64,000 nt of DNA, taken from Verrucomicrobiota bacterium. GTDB lineage: Bacteria; Verrucomicrobiota; Verrucomicrobiia; Methylacidiphilales; JBCCWR01. Shown here piece by piece: positions 1-9,226 of this stretch. How positions within the stretch are numbered: the stretch's first letter is position 1; every line of letters starts with the position of its first letter. The stretch lies in NCBI GenBank assembly GCA_039192515.1, contig JBCCXA010000001.1, forward strand, positions 124,001-188,000. The letters are read 5' to 3'. The notes under the pieces are model-generated. The model did no database searches. It had not been told where the DNA came from and saw only the letters and a program-made list of their open reading frames with translations. The translations under genes were made by a program, and so were the position numbers.

Positions 1-35
1 ATGTTAATCTTTTAGAGGATCTATGGAGCGTTTTT

Positions 36-1010
36 ATGCTATTTCTGGGCTCTTTGTTACTAAGTGCTGCAGGTATTGCCTTATCTAATTTCCCTACATG
101 GGTTAAAGGCTTAGGAGTTTTTTCTATATTGATATTTTCGACTAGCTCTAGCTCTCTATTTACTCTTCTGAGAGGCAGTATTGTGATGACTACAGGAGAG
201 TGGATATCTATTCTATCTTTATGTCTATGGGACTGGTCTTTACTCGTTATATTCGGTTTATTGGTCGGATGTGAGACAATATCCGCTTCAGCGGAAAACT
301 ATACAAAATGGAAACGTATAGTCGTCCTAGGGGCTTTGTTGCCAACAATAATGATAGTATCGACAGGCATGGCAAAGGAGGCGCTCGTAACTCAGATGAC
401 ACTATGTTTAGCGTTATGGGGATATGTGGTAATTGAGGGAATGACTAAAAGTGAAAAAATTGTACATGCCCAAGTGAGAGATTTTAAGAAGATGGGTCTG
501 TTTGGTAAGTTGCTAGGTAAGGTTTTGTACCCGGTATGGCCGAGTTGTGTGCTATATGTCGTGATCTCGCTGATACCATTTATTGGAATTATTTTTTTAT
601 ATGATGATAGCTCCAAGGGCCTTCGTGATAATATGCTAGCAACAAGTGCACTCCTTTTTTTTGCTGTAGCATTATTGTTACCCAAGGCGCTAACAACCAT
701 AGCTCGTTGGAAACCTCAGCGCCCGCTACTTTGGCATATAGGTTTCCATATTAGCGGGATTTTGCTCTTTTCGTTTGTTGCGGCAATTACTGCTATCACA
801 AAAGACAATCAGGCACTGTACCCTTTGGTCTTTATGCCCTCTTCGGCCGCGTTAGCTTTGTTACAGAACAATAGCAGCGACCTAGTGGATATTTTCTTTC
901 CCGCATCTATTGCCTATGGATTCGTTGTCATATGGGTGCTTGTATGGGGTGCGAGGCGATATCTCCGTAGACTCGATAAAGAGGAAAATATTGTTTTTAG
1001 AAAATCATAA
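36..1010 (+). CDS. polytopic membrane protein at head of a BatA/VWA operon
   Basis: A 324-residue protein with about eight hydrophobic spans and very few charged stretches, so it is an integral inner-membrane protein. I do not recognise a named family. It starts at an ATG with GGAG at 25-28, seven bases upstream, and is followed after 15 bases by a DUF58 gene and then two VWA membrane proteins, so it belongs to that operon. In many bacteria such operons begin with a MoxR AAA ATPase; none is visible here, but the window begins only 35 bases upstream. It could be a permease-like or scaffold component; the function is unknown. Confidence 0.75.
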   Translation: MLFLGSLLLSAAGIALSNFPTWVKGLGVFSILIFSTSSSSLFTLLRGSIVMTTGEWISILSLCLWDWSLLVIFGLLVGCETISASAENYTKWKRIVVLGALLPTIMIVSTGMAKEALVTQMTLCLALWGYVVIEGMTKSEKIVHAQVRDFKKMGLFGKLLGKVLYPVWPSCVLYVVISLIPFIGIIFLYDDSSKGLRDNMLATSALLFFAVALLLPKALTTIARWKPQRPLLWHIGFHISGILLFSFVAAITAITKDNQALYPLVFMPSSAALALLQNNSSDLVDIFFPASIAYGFVVIWVLVWGARRYLRRLDKEENIVFRKS

Positions 1011-1025
1011 TAACGACGTAACCGA

Positions 1026-1910
1026 ATGGCCACTTTATCCAAGGACTTACTTATAGCTTGCCATCAATCGGCTAGACAGGCGGTGAGTGCTATGGAGCTT
1101 CCCTTTGGCCAATTTATATGGAGGGGATTAGGTGGCATGTGGAAAGGAAATGAAGCTGGCAGCTCCATAGACTTTAGAGATCACCATGTATATTCACCAG
1201 GAGATGACCCCAGGCATATAAATTGGCAGATATATGGTCGGACGGGTGACTATGTCATGAAAGTCTATGAGCAGGAAATCAGACCACAGGTAGATATTGT
1301 TTTCGATGGATCTGCATCAATGGCCATTGATAAAGAGAAGGAGAGGAGGAGCATAGAACTTCTTTATTTCTGTCTAGAAAACGCTTGGAAGGCGGGTGCA
1401 AGTGTACGTTTGCGCATACTGAGGTCTGCCAAGTTAGAGGAGGTAGACTTGAAATCACTTTCAACACACCAATGGTCATTTAATTGGTTCAGAGAAAACG
1501 AGAGTAAAATAGAAGTAAAGGCTATTACTTGGAACAAAAGTGGATTTAGAGTGCTGGTCTCAGATTTACTTTATCAGATGCAAGGCACTGGGCATTTAGG
1601 CCGCCTTCCTGTTTTTAGCTCTAATAGTCTTGGCCTAGTGTTGGTTCCATTTTCCGTGGATGAAGTATTTCCTAAATGGACTGGGAATATAGAATTTGAG
1701 AATTGTGAAACAGGGGTGCTAAAGAAACAAAGAATTCAGAAACAAACGATAGAAGGTTATAAGCAAAGGTATTATAAGCATTTTGGTCTCTGGAGAGAGG
1801 CATGTAGTAAACGTAATATAAGGATGGCGCGTGTGTCTGCAAAAGGGACTTTGCAGAGTGCCTTGAGGGATGAAGCTCTCACGGAAGGCTGTCTAGACTT
1901 AGCTTTATAA
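1026..1910 (+). CDS. DUF58 domain protein (VWA-like)
   Basis: A 294-residue protein with the DUF58 signature at residues 56-67 (YSPGDDPRHINW), followed by R-T-G and a conserved E before a degenerate VWA metal site DGSASM at 94-99. DUF58 proteins accompany MoxR ATPases and BatA-type membrane VWA proteins and are thought to help assemble or activate other proteins at the membrane. No membrane span is visible. The next gene begins 16 bases downstream. Family assignment is firm; the specific client is unknown. Confidence 0.9.
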   Translation: MATLSKDLLIACHQSARQAVSAMELPFGQFIWRGLGGMWKGNEAGSSIDFRDHHVYSPGDDPRHINWQIYGRTGDYVMKVYEQEIRPQVDIVFDGSASMAIDKEKERRSIELLYFCLENAWKAGASVRLRILRSAKLEEVDLKSLSTHQWSFNWFRENESKIEVKAITWNKSGFRVLVSDLLYQMQGTGHLGRLPVFSSNSLGLVLVPFSVDEVFPKWTGNIEFENCETGVLKKQRIQKQTIEGYKQRYYKHFGLWREACSKRNIRMARVSAKGTLQSALRDEALTEGCLDLAL

Positions 1911-1926
1911 ATAGTAGCATACATCA

Positions 1927-3726
1927 TTGATGACTTCTCTACTCTTTTCTAATCCATGGGGGTGGCTGGGCCTATTAGGGTTGCCGTTGGTCGTCTTGAT
2001 TCATTTTTTACAGCAACCTACAAAAAGAGTGATCACGAGCACTTTGTTTCTATTTGAACACACACCCCCTCAAAGTTTTAGAGGAAGTGTCATTGAGCAA
2101 TTGAGAAATTCTTGGCCACTCTGGCTGCAGCTTTTAGCAGTATTACTACTTACATGGTTATTACTAGAACCTAGATGGGTGCAAAAGCGAAGCGAGTCAG
2201 ATGTTATTATTGTCTTGGATAGTAGTGCATCTATGTGGCCATATAAGCAAAAACTCCTGAAACAAGTTAGTGGGATAGCAGATTTTTTTCAATCGGTAAG
2301 TGCTTCCACAAATTGGTTACTGATGGAAAGTGCCAGTCAACGGGGTCTTTTGTATAGAGGGCAAAATCAATCAGAACTCTTGAATTTACTGCAAGAGTGG
2401 GAACCAATATGGGGGATGCATGATTCTTCAAAAGCTCTCGAAATTGCTCTACAGAGAAAAGGAGATAATGGAGTAGTCATATTTTTTACAGACCATAGAG
2501 CGACCTTGCCTGCGGGTGTTGTTGGGGTGGGTGTCGGCAGCCCAATCAATCAAGTTGGTTTTGTGGGCTCAAACATAAGAAAAAATATAAATTCTACAGA
2601 GTGGACAGCGCTTGTTAAGAATTGGGGCACTATGCCCGCAGAAAGAATATGGTGGATAGAAAGTGACTTAGAGACCAAAGATGAAAATTTATTACAGCTA
2701 GAGCCTAATCAAGCGGTTGTTTTGAAAGGTCTAGTGCCCAAAGACATTACGGAATGGACGATTCACTTGGCTGAGGATGACTTTCCACTAGATAATACCA
2801 TGCCAATATTGAGACCTTTGGATAAAACTTTGAATCTATATATTGATGTAAAAGGAAAAATGAAGAGAGTTCTCGATAAGCTTATCACTAGTAATAGTTA
2901 CCTTCAGCTTGTTGCTAATGAGAATGAGGCGGATGTTATTCTAGCCACTAGCTTGACTGGCTTTGTCTTGGGCATGGATGGTAAAGAACCCCGGGCTAAT
3001 ATTATCTTTAGAACACCGCGCAATAAAGCCGGCTCGAGGGAGCCGGCCCCTATTATCCAGGAGACACATCCATTTACAAGGGGAGTGAGTTGGCAAGGAC
3101 TACTGAGCTCTGGGCCTATGAGCTTTCAAATGGGGGAAGAAGATCAAGTGCTTCTATGGCAAAAAGATAAGCCCTTGATTTTTCTTGGAAGCAAAAAAGG
3201 AAAACCTCAACTGATGTTTAATTTCGATTTTGAACACTCTAATGCGGATAGATTACCTGCCTTCTTAATACTATTACATAGATACTTTCTAGAGGTTGCG
3301 GAAGGGAAAGTAGCGTATCATCGCCGTATTCTTAAAACCAATGAAATCCTCTCGCTAGAAGAGATACCGGACGGAAGTTCGATAGTGGCGAAAACCGAGT
3401 TTGCAGAAAACGTTAGCCATAAAGTTCTAACTACGAGGCAGGCACGGCAAATGGCGGCTTCCGGCAAGCCCTCAAGGCTGAGTATTGAACTAGAAGGGCA
3501 AGAAATATTGCGTGCAGCCGTGCAATTTGAGGAACCATTGGAAGCCGACTTAAGAAAAGCAGAGTCATATTCGGATCTAGAAAATGAAATGAGAGCTTTG
3601 CAAAAAAGTAGCTCCAAACCGGATCCCTGGGAAGCCTGGTGGATCGTTATCATACTGGCAGGATTAGTTTTAAGTTGGTATTTCCAATCTAGCTATAGCT
3701 TAAGTAAGGCAAATAAGAATTTATGA
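1927..3726 (+). CDS. BatA-like membrane protein with VWA domain
   Basis: A 599-residue protein. The N-terminus has the BatA-type pair of hydrophobic spans (about residues 8-28 and 64-80) around a short loop. A VWA domain follows, with the MIDAS-type start DSSASM at 98-103. A long periplasmic region follows, then a C-terminal span near 572-590. The layout matches the aerotolerance (Bat) membrane proteins of MoxR operons. Its stop overlaps the next start as ATGA at 3723-3726, which indicates translational coupling. It is longer than typical BatA (about 330 residues), as is common for PVC homologues. Confidence 0.85.
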   Translation: MMTSLLFSNPWGWLGLLGLPLVVLIHFLQQPTKRVITSTLFLFEHTPPQSFRGSVIEQLRNSWPLWLQLLAVLLLTWLLLEPRWVQKRSESDVIIVLDSSASMWPYKQKLLKQVSGIADFFQSVSASTNWLLMESASQRGLLYRGQNQSELLNLLQEWEPIWGMHDSSKALEIALQRKGDNGVVIFFTDHRATLPAGVVGVGVGSPINQVGFVGSNIRKNINSTEWTALVKNWGTMPAERIWWIESDLETKDENLLQLEPNQAVVLKGLVPKDITEWTIHLAEDDFPLDNTMPILRPLDKTLNLYIDVKGKMKRVLDKLITSNSYLQLVANENEADVILATSLTGFVLGMDGKEPRANIIFRTPRNKAGSREPAPIIQETHPFTRGVSWQGLLSSGPMSFQMGEEDQVLLWQKDKPLIFLGSKKGKPQLMFNFDFEHSNADRLPAFLILLHRYFLEVAEGKVAYHRRILKTNEILSLEEIPDGSSIVAKTEFAENVSHKVLTTRQARQMAASGKPSRLSIELEGQEILRAAVQFEEPLEADLRKAESYSDLENEMRALQKSSSKPDPWEAWWIVIILAGLVLSWYFQSSYSLSKANKNL

Positions 3727-6278
3727 AGCCTTATTTAGGTGAACCACAGTGGTTAATTTTAATATTGATTTGCATGCTTGCGGCATGGCGTTGGCCTTTT
3801 CTTAAGCTGCATAGTCCACTGCGTGCTGCTATCCTTCTATTAGGTATCCTGTCATTGGGAGAGCTCCGTTTTGGTTCTAAATCGGATGATATGGATTTAT
3901 GGGTTTTGATAGACCGTTCTGATTCGGTAAAAGCTACGGTTCAAGAAAGTTTTAAAGAGTGGAAAGCTATTCTTAGTGATCAACAAAAAGTGGGAGACCG
4001 CTTACATTTTGTAGATTATGCTGCTGATGTCCGGTTTTTAGAACAAGAAACAGAACCCTTCAATAATAATAGCACGGAAACGAGAACGGGCCTGGCAATT
4101 CAAACGGTGTTATCTCGGGTAGATGAAAGGCGTTTCAACCGATTGTTGTTGCTCACAGACGGTTATACAACTGAGCAGATGGTCGGGGTGCTACAGAATC
4201 TAAAGCAACAGCGAATTGCTTTAGATTACCGTCTCATAGAGACGGATACTTGGATGGATTATCAGGTGGGTGCGTTTCGTTTGCCCGCAAGAGTTCAGCC
4301 TGGGCAAGCTTTCATGTTAGAAGCCAAGGTGATGGGAATGCCTAATGGAGAGCGTAAATTTCAAGTAAGATTAGGTGAACAGATAGTATACGAAGGGCAA
4401 ACCACTGTAGAGGAGGGTGTCGGTAGGATACGATTAACAGATAGGTTAGCCAACACAGGAGCGTACAAGTATACAATAGAGCTAGATAGTGAAGGAGATG
4501 CGCTTAGCGAAAACAATCGTGCGGAACAGTGGGTGGAGGTTGGAGGCGAGTACTCGGTATTACTTTTGACAAGTTATGAGAATGACCCTTTGGCTAAGAT
4601 ACTAAAGGCGAAAGGTTTCAATGTTAGGGTGGTCACTAGACCAGAAATTTTGGATGTTAGTGCATTATCTGGAGTTAAGGTTGTTGTTATAAATAATGTA
4701 GCAGTCAACAGGGTATCAAGTGAATTTATGGAAGGACTAAACTTCTTTGTAAAATCTCAAGGTGGGGGACTAATGATGGGTGGCGGCAAGTATAGTTTCG
4801 GTTCAGGGGGATACTTTTCATCAAAAATTGATGGACTGATACCTGTTTCAATGGAGTTGCGTAAAGAACATCGCCAACTGGCTGTGGCCATGTCTCTAGT
4901 TTTGGACCGTTCTGGAAGTATGTCTGCTTCTGTCGCATCTGGTTCTGAACAGACTACAAAGATGGGCTTGGCCAATGAGGGTGCAGCAAGGACCATTGGG
5001 TTACTAGGAGATTTAGATAGTATTTCCGTTTTGGCGGTTGATCAAAAGCCTCATGAAATCATTAGGCAAATGCCTTTACTAGGTCAAAAAGAGAAGCTTA
5101 TCCAGACTGTGCGTAAAATTAACCCGGGCGGCGGTGGGATCTACGTCTATAATGGTATCAAGGCAGGCTGGGAACAGCTTAAGAAAGCGGAAGTAGGCCA
5201 AAGACATATGATTCTTTTTGCAGATGCCCAAGATGCTGAACAACGAGCTGAATACAAATCCCTGTTAACAGAAATGAAAATGGAAGGGGCAAAGATAAGC
5301 GTGATCGGACTAGGTAAGGAAACAGATAGAGATGCTGAATTTTTAAAAGACATCGCGAAACGAAGTGGTGGTAGAATTTTCTTTAACGAAAATCCGGTAG
5401 ACTTACCTGCCTTATTCGCACAAGAGACCGTAACAGTGGCTAGGTCAGCATTCATAGATCAAGAAGTGCCTTGGCTAGCAACTCCAGGCTGGTCTCAAAT
5501 AGCAAGCAGTAACCTTGATGGGCCAGAGCAAGTGAATGGTTATAACTTAAGTTATCTTAAATCGGATGCTACTGCCGCAGTGGTGAGTGGCGATTCATAT
5601 CGAGCACCCCTGATAGCATTTTGGCAACGTGGTGCAGGAAAAGTGGCAGCTGTTACTTTCCCTTTGGGTGGGGAGTATTCCGAGGAAGTCAGGCAGTGGA
5701 GTGGCTATGCCGATTTTATTCGCACCACAATAAGGTGGTTAAAAGGGGCAGATATTCCATCTGGTCTTTTTGTTGATACTCAACTGTTTGGCAACGAACT
5801 AGAGATTAATTTTTACCATTCAAATAATTGGACTGAAACCCTAGCAGAAAATACACCTCAAATTCTTATTTCCTTAGGCTCTACGAAGACTGTGGAGAAA
5901 TTGCTATGGGAGAAAATGAAGCCCGGTCATTATCAAGCTAGGAAAAAAATTTCTGCGGGAGAGCGACTTAGAGGAGTGGTGCAAATGAATGAGATTCAAA
6001 TTCCCTTTGGTCCTATCACAAATGGAGAAAATGCAGAATGGGCACGAAACAAAAGTCGCTTGCAGGAATTGGAAGAGATTTCAAGATTAAGCGGAGGGCA
6101 GATGAGGCTGGATCTTTCGGATGCTTGGAAAAGAGAGGGCAGAATGGTTGATAAAGACCTGACTATTTTTCTTTTGTCTGTGGTATTAATACTCCTCTTA
6201 TTAGAAGCTTGGATTACGAGAATGGACCTGGACCTAGTAGCACTGGCTAAAACTCAGATAAAGAGATTTAAAGCTTAG
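3723..6278 (+). CDS. large VWA / glutamine-amidotransferase-like membrane protein
   Basis: An 851-residue protein with two N-terminal hydrophobic spans (about 9-22 and 34-46) and a first degenerate VWA-like segment around DRSDS at 64-68. A class-I amidotransferase-like fold lies at roughly 277-375 (Gly-rich QGGGLMMGGGKYS), and a complete MIDAS motif DRSGSM sits at 395-400. A C-terminal span lies near 815-830. This two-span, VWA, amidotransferase-fold arrangement recurs in the last gene of BatA/DUF58 operons in Planctomycetes and Verrucomicrobia. The catalytic Cys of a true amidotransferase is not evident, so the fold is probably structural. It is the last gene of the operon; the next gene is convergent, 16 bases away. 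Confidence 0.87.
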   Translation: MKPYLGEPQWLILILICMLAAWRWPFLKLHSPLRAAILLLGILSLGELRFGSKSDDMDLWVLIDRSDSVKATVQESFKEWKAILSDQQKVGDRLHFVDYAADVRFLEQETEPFNNNSTETRTGLAIQTVLSRVDERRFNRLLLLTDGYTTEQMVGVLQNLKQQRIALDYRLIETDTWMDYQVGAFRLPARVQPGQAFMLEAKVMGMPNGERKFQVRLGEQIVYEGQTTVEEGVGRIRLTDRLANTGAYKYTIELDSEGDALSENNRAEQWVEVGGEYSVLLLTSYENDPLAKILKAKGFNVRVVTRPEILDVSALSGVKVVVINNVAVNRVSSEFMEGLNFFVKSQGGGLMMGGGKYSFGSGGYFSSKIDGLIPVSMELRKEHRQLAVAMSLVLDRSGSMSASVASGSEQTTKMGLANEGAARTIGLLGDLDSISVLAVDQKPHEIIRQMPLLGQKEKLIQTVRKINPGGGGIYVYNGIKAGWEQLKKAEVGQRHMILFADAQDAEQRAEYKSLLTEMKMEGAKISVIGLGKETDRDAEFLKDIAKRSGGRIFFNENPVDLPALFAQETVTVARSAFIDQEVPWLATPGWSQIASSNLDGPEQVNGYNLSYLKSDATAAVVSGDSYRAPLIAFWQRGAGKVAAVTFPLGGEYSEEVRQWSGYADFIRTTIRWLKGADIPSGLFVDTQLFGNELEINFYHSNNWTETLAENTPQILISLGSTKTVEKLLWEKMKPGHYQARKKISAGERLRGVVQMNEIQIPFGPITNGENAEWARNKSRLQELEEISRLSGGQMRLDLSDAWKREGRMVDKDLTIFLLSVVLILLLLEAWITRMDLDLVALAKTQIKRFKA

Positions 6279-6294
6279 TCTAAAACCGAATAAA

Positions 6295-7140
6295 CTAAAT
6301 GAGAAAATTGTCGCAAGCTTCGCGGCTTAGGTGCTCCACTTCTTCTATCAACTGCGTTAGCTCAAAGTCCAAGTCTTTAAAAATCACTGCATCTTTAGGT
6401 ATGGCAGCATTGATAATAACCTCACCGCTGTCACCAATCTTCATTAAATTGGTAATGAGATCAGCTACGTGGAGAATGATAGTTTCAGTGTAGAACCCAG
6501 AAGTTTGCGTAGGTTTATGGTGGTTTTCTACGACGTCATAAATTCTTGGCGGCAGTTTCCAGTTTTTCATGATCCGACAAGCAAGATCTGCATGATTGAA
6601 GCGAAAAATTTCATTTTCAGCTTCTATTACAGATATCCTCTTTGTCTCAGCTAGCTTGATAGCTTGGTCTGACTTTGCAGGTAGGTTTTTAAAGACTACA
6701 AGTCTACCTATATCATGTAGGAGGCCAGTAACAAAATAAGGTTCAAGATTCGTTTCACCTCGCTGAGTAGCAATCTGACGTGCACATATACCGGTGGCAA
6801 CACTGTGCCTCCAGTATGACTCCATGCTAAATCCCTTTATATTGATACCTTGAAAAATACGCATGACGGAAGCACTTACTACTAAATCACGAAGTTGTGC
6901 TAAGCCAATCATAGTTAGAGCCTGCGAGATAGTTTCAATGCGTGAGGCAAATCCATAGAAGGAACTGTTGGCAATTTTTAATAAACGCGCGGAGAGTGCA
7001 CCATCTGTGTTAATAACACATTCCACTGATGATGGAGAGCAGTCTGGTTTCTTGAGCTCACGATCTAGCACTGTAACCACGTCTGGCAGCGAGGGGACGG
7101 TTTCCGCTAATTTTTCTAGCGGGCTTACTTGTTCACTCAT
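6295..7140 (-). CDS. HDOD domain signalling protein
   Basis: A 281-residue HDOD protein. The N-terminal half carries the typical LPxLP-like opening, the run DGALSARLLKIANSSFYG, and an IGxxxLRDLV segment. An HD-type HDIGR motif lies around residue 142. HDOD domains are non-enzymatic relatives of HD phosphohydrolases found in two-component and c-di-GMP signalling. The upstream gene on the same strand ends 15 bases before this start and encodes an HD-GYP-type N-domain, so the pair is probably one transcription unit. Downstream it converges with the VWA operon. The input signal is unknown. Confidence 0.9.
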   Translation of the reverse strand: MSEQVSPLEKLAETVPSLPDVVTVLDRELKKPDCSPSSVECVINTDGALSARLLKIANSSFYGFASRIETISQALTMIGLAQLRDLVVSASVMRIFQGINIKGFSMESYWRHSVATGICARQIATQRGETNLEPYFVTGLLHDIGRLVVFKNLPAKSDQAIKLAETKRISVIEAENEIFRFNHADLACRIMKNWKLPPRIYDVVENHHKPTQTSGFYTETIILHVADLITNLMKIGDSGEVIINAAIPKDAVIFKDLDFELTQLIEEVEHLSREACDNFLI

Positions 7141-7155
7141 GGTGATAGGAAGGTT

Positions 7156-7482
7156 CTAATTATCTTGGATTCGTTTTTTGAGTGTTTGATCCACGCATTT
7201 ATCAACGATTGTTTTAAGCGTGGTATCGTCTTCTAAGTTTCCTATTAAATTCGTTATCAACTCCTGCTCAACTTTTGTTATGAGCTCCGGTTCACACTGA
7301 TCCCTGATATTCGCAAGACCTCCTTCAATCTCAACAGCAGAAATGTCGCGATTAATTAATACTTCTATGTGTTTTTCCGTTAGCTCAGCGCCATCAGGTA
7401 TCAATAATGCGTCAGAAGCATCGCGAACTTCTTTGGCTAATTTCATCCCAGGTTTAAGATCTTTAACGCTTGCCTTAGACAT
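7156..7482 (-). CDS. small protein resembling the N-terminal domain of HD-GYP proteins
   Basis: The frame is open from an ATG at 7512, but I favour the ATG at 7482 because GAGG lies about nine bases upstream and the conserved region (SVKDLKPGMKLAKEV, then PDGAELTEKHIEVLINRDI) starts just after it. This segment matches the small N-terminal domain that precedes HD-GYP phosphodiesterase domains, here on its own without a catalytic domain. The C-terminal half is mostly acidic helices. It lies just upstream of the HDOD gene, so the two may act together. Function unproven. Confidence 0.7.
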   Translation of the reverse strand: MSKASVKDLKPGMKLAKEVRDASDALLIPDGAELTEKHIEVLINRDISAVEIEGGLANIRDQCEPELITKVEQELITNLIGNLEDDTTLKTIVDKCVDQTLKKRIQDN

Positions 7483-7799
7483 AATTTCTAACCTCAGATT
7501 GACCAAAGTCATAGTTAAAATCGACGTATCTTCCTATGATCTTAATACTTTCTCAGATTTTTCTTCAAAAAATCTGTAAATACTTAGATAATGCTTATCC
7601 CTTGTTAGATGTTAACCCCTTGATTTACAAAAGGTTATGAAGGTTCTTATGGGATCTTTAACTCAACTTACCCAGCATGGGTTCATATCGCCAAGTTGCA
7701 TCCTAGCCATTCAGTCGACTTTTCAATAAAATATGGAGCCAGATATAAAGTTTTTTTGATCAAGGCCGATTTCAAAACTGAAGCACTCCGTAGCTAAAT

Positions 7800-8183
7800 A
7801 TGAAAGTTCTTAGTATAGATGACTCAAAAATTGTGCACAGGGTAGTCACCAAAGCGCTAAAGAATTTTGATGTCGAAGTGTTGACTGCGCCGAACGGAAT
7901 GGAGGGCTTTATTAAAGCTAGACAAGAGATCCCCGATCTCATTGTTCTAGATGTTAATATGCCCATAATGAATGGCTATGAAACGCTAGAAAAACTAAAG
8001 CAAACCTCTGAGACGGCAGCTATTCCGGTGATCATGATGACTTCAGAAGAAGGTGCTAAAAGTCAAGAAAGGGCCTTTGAAGCCGGTACATGGATGTATC
8101 TAGTAAAACCTTTTGAAGATGATGTATTTATTAATTCAGTCATGTCTCTTATTCCGCTAGCACCGAGAGCTGAGCAAGCCTAA
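7800..8183 (+). CDS. CheY-like single-domain response regulator
   Basis: A 127-residue receiver domain with all catalytic positions: acidic pair D7/D8, phospho-acceptor D51 (VLDVNMP), T81 (MMTSE) and K103 (LVKPF). There is no output domain, so it should act by protein contact, as CheY or Spo0F do. No chemotaxis genes are in the window. Nearby signalling genes (HDOD, a second receiver, a hybrid kinase) are possible partners. The 287 bases upstream contain no gene and probably hold the promoters of this gene and of the divergent small HD-GYP-domain gene. Confidence 0.92.
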   Translation: MKVLSIDDSKIVHRVVTKALKNFDVEVLTAPNGMEGFIKARQEIPDLIVLDVNMPIMNGYETLEKLKQTSETAAIPVIMMTSEEGAKSQERAFEAGTWMYLVKPFEDDVFINSVMSLIPLAPRAEQA

Positions 8184-8258
8184 GCATTTATCAAAATATC
8201 CAACTCCTTTAGATCTTTTTCACTCTGCATAGAGGCACTAGTTTGCTAAAGATTTGGT

Positions 8259-8606
8259 GTGTCAAAATCAGATTTAGGTGCTTTGGATGAAGCCAGAATG
8301 CGCGAAAAGGCTTGGATTGGAGATGCCGTTTTAGCTCTCTTTTCTAGAATCTGGTTGTTGGAGCATAAAGATTTCAAGCACCAGGAGCTTAGAAATAAAA
8401 TTTTTATTCGCATGACCTCAAATCGGTTCCTGTCATCCCTAGGGGAACCTACAAAAGTTGAGGCGGAGATTGGCTTGGTATATGAACGAGAAGGGCTAGA
8501 GTCAGCTTTTAGTTATCTAGAAGGATCGGTAGTCCCCCTTGTTAATAGTCAGTTGGCTAATCTTAGAAAGAGTAATCCAGGTAAAAAACTAGCAGACCTT
8601 GTTTAG
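8259..8606 (+). CDS. stand-alone RNase III-like domain (Mini-III-like)
   Basis: A 115-residue protein starting at GTG; an in-frame stop lies four codons upstream, so GTG 8259 or the internal ATG 8298 must be used. The motif AWIGDAVLAL (about residues 18-27) and the later VEAEIGLVY resemble RNase III signatures, with Ala where classical RNase III has the first Glu, as in Mini-ribonuclease III. No double-stranded RNA-binding domain follows. Mini-III trims 23S rRNA precursors in Firmicutes; that role here is inference. A degenerate relative is possible because the C-terminal half is short. Confidence 0.68.
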   Translation: MSKSDLGALDEARMREKAWIGDAVLALFSRIWLLEHKDFKHQELRNKIFIRMTSNRFLSSLGEPTKVEAEIGLVYEREGLESAFSYLEGSVVPLVNSQLANLRKSNPGKKLADLV

Positions 8607-8630
8607 TTATAAGCGAACTACTTCAAACGC

Positions 8631-9029
8631 TTACAGTTCGACCGAGCAATTTGGCCCCGATGTGCTACAACGCTCTGGTGGTTTTGTTGAATTATCCAGT
8701 ATGATTAGGGCACCAGATTTTTGGGAGACGATCATGCTATTCTCCTCAGGCCCATCATCGAGAAAGCTAGCTTGTAGTTCATCTACTAGTGCCGAATAGA
8801 ATAAAATAGGTGCTTCGATAATGCCTAAATCCTGACGTAAAATCGCATATAGCTCCCAGCCATTCATGTCCTCCATCACAATGTCTGAGATAATCAAATT
8901 GTAGGAATTACCTTTAAGGAGCTCTAGAGCGGAAGTTCCTGAACTAGATGCTGTGACATAGGCACCATACTGCCCCCTCAACTTAGTTATGGCTCTTTGG
9001 CAAGACATCGCATCATCTGTATAGAGAAT
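8631..9029 (-). CDS. receiver-domain protein lacking a canonical start codon
   Basis: A response-regulator receiver: acidic pair in LYTDDA, phospho-acceptor in ISDIVMEDMNGW, then a Ser at the Thr position and a Lys in SQKSG. The first ATG (9008) lies after the acidic pair, so it cannot be the natural start. The homologous frame continues upstream as RKILYTDD to a TAG at 9039-9041, with no ATG, GTG or TTG between. Only an ATT at 9027-9029 is available. Either AUU is used as a start or the gene has lost its 5' end. The C-terminus after the Lys is also atypical (no Pro after Lys). It converges with the RNase III-like gene. Confidence 0.6.
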   Translation of the reverse strand: MLYTDDAMSCQRAITKLRGQYGAYVTASSSGTSALELLKGNSYNLIISDIVMEDMNGWELYAILRQDLGIIEAPILFYSALVDELQASFLDDGPEENSMIVSQKSGALIILDNSTKPPERCSTSGPNCSVEL

Positions 9030-9226
9030 TTTTCTAGTCTAATATGTTCTAATAGAGAGATGGATTGTTACGGATTGACACATTGTAATAATTCATAAAA
9101 GGGACTCAATTCACTTTTAGCTTCGCAAAAAAGGAAAGACAAAAAATCAATACAGGATCAATCACAATCTGTATATTATACAAGATACGAACTGCTTGGC
9201 AGATGGTGATTTCTAAAGTAAGCGAC

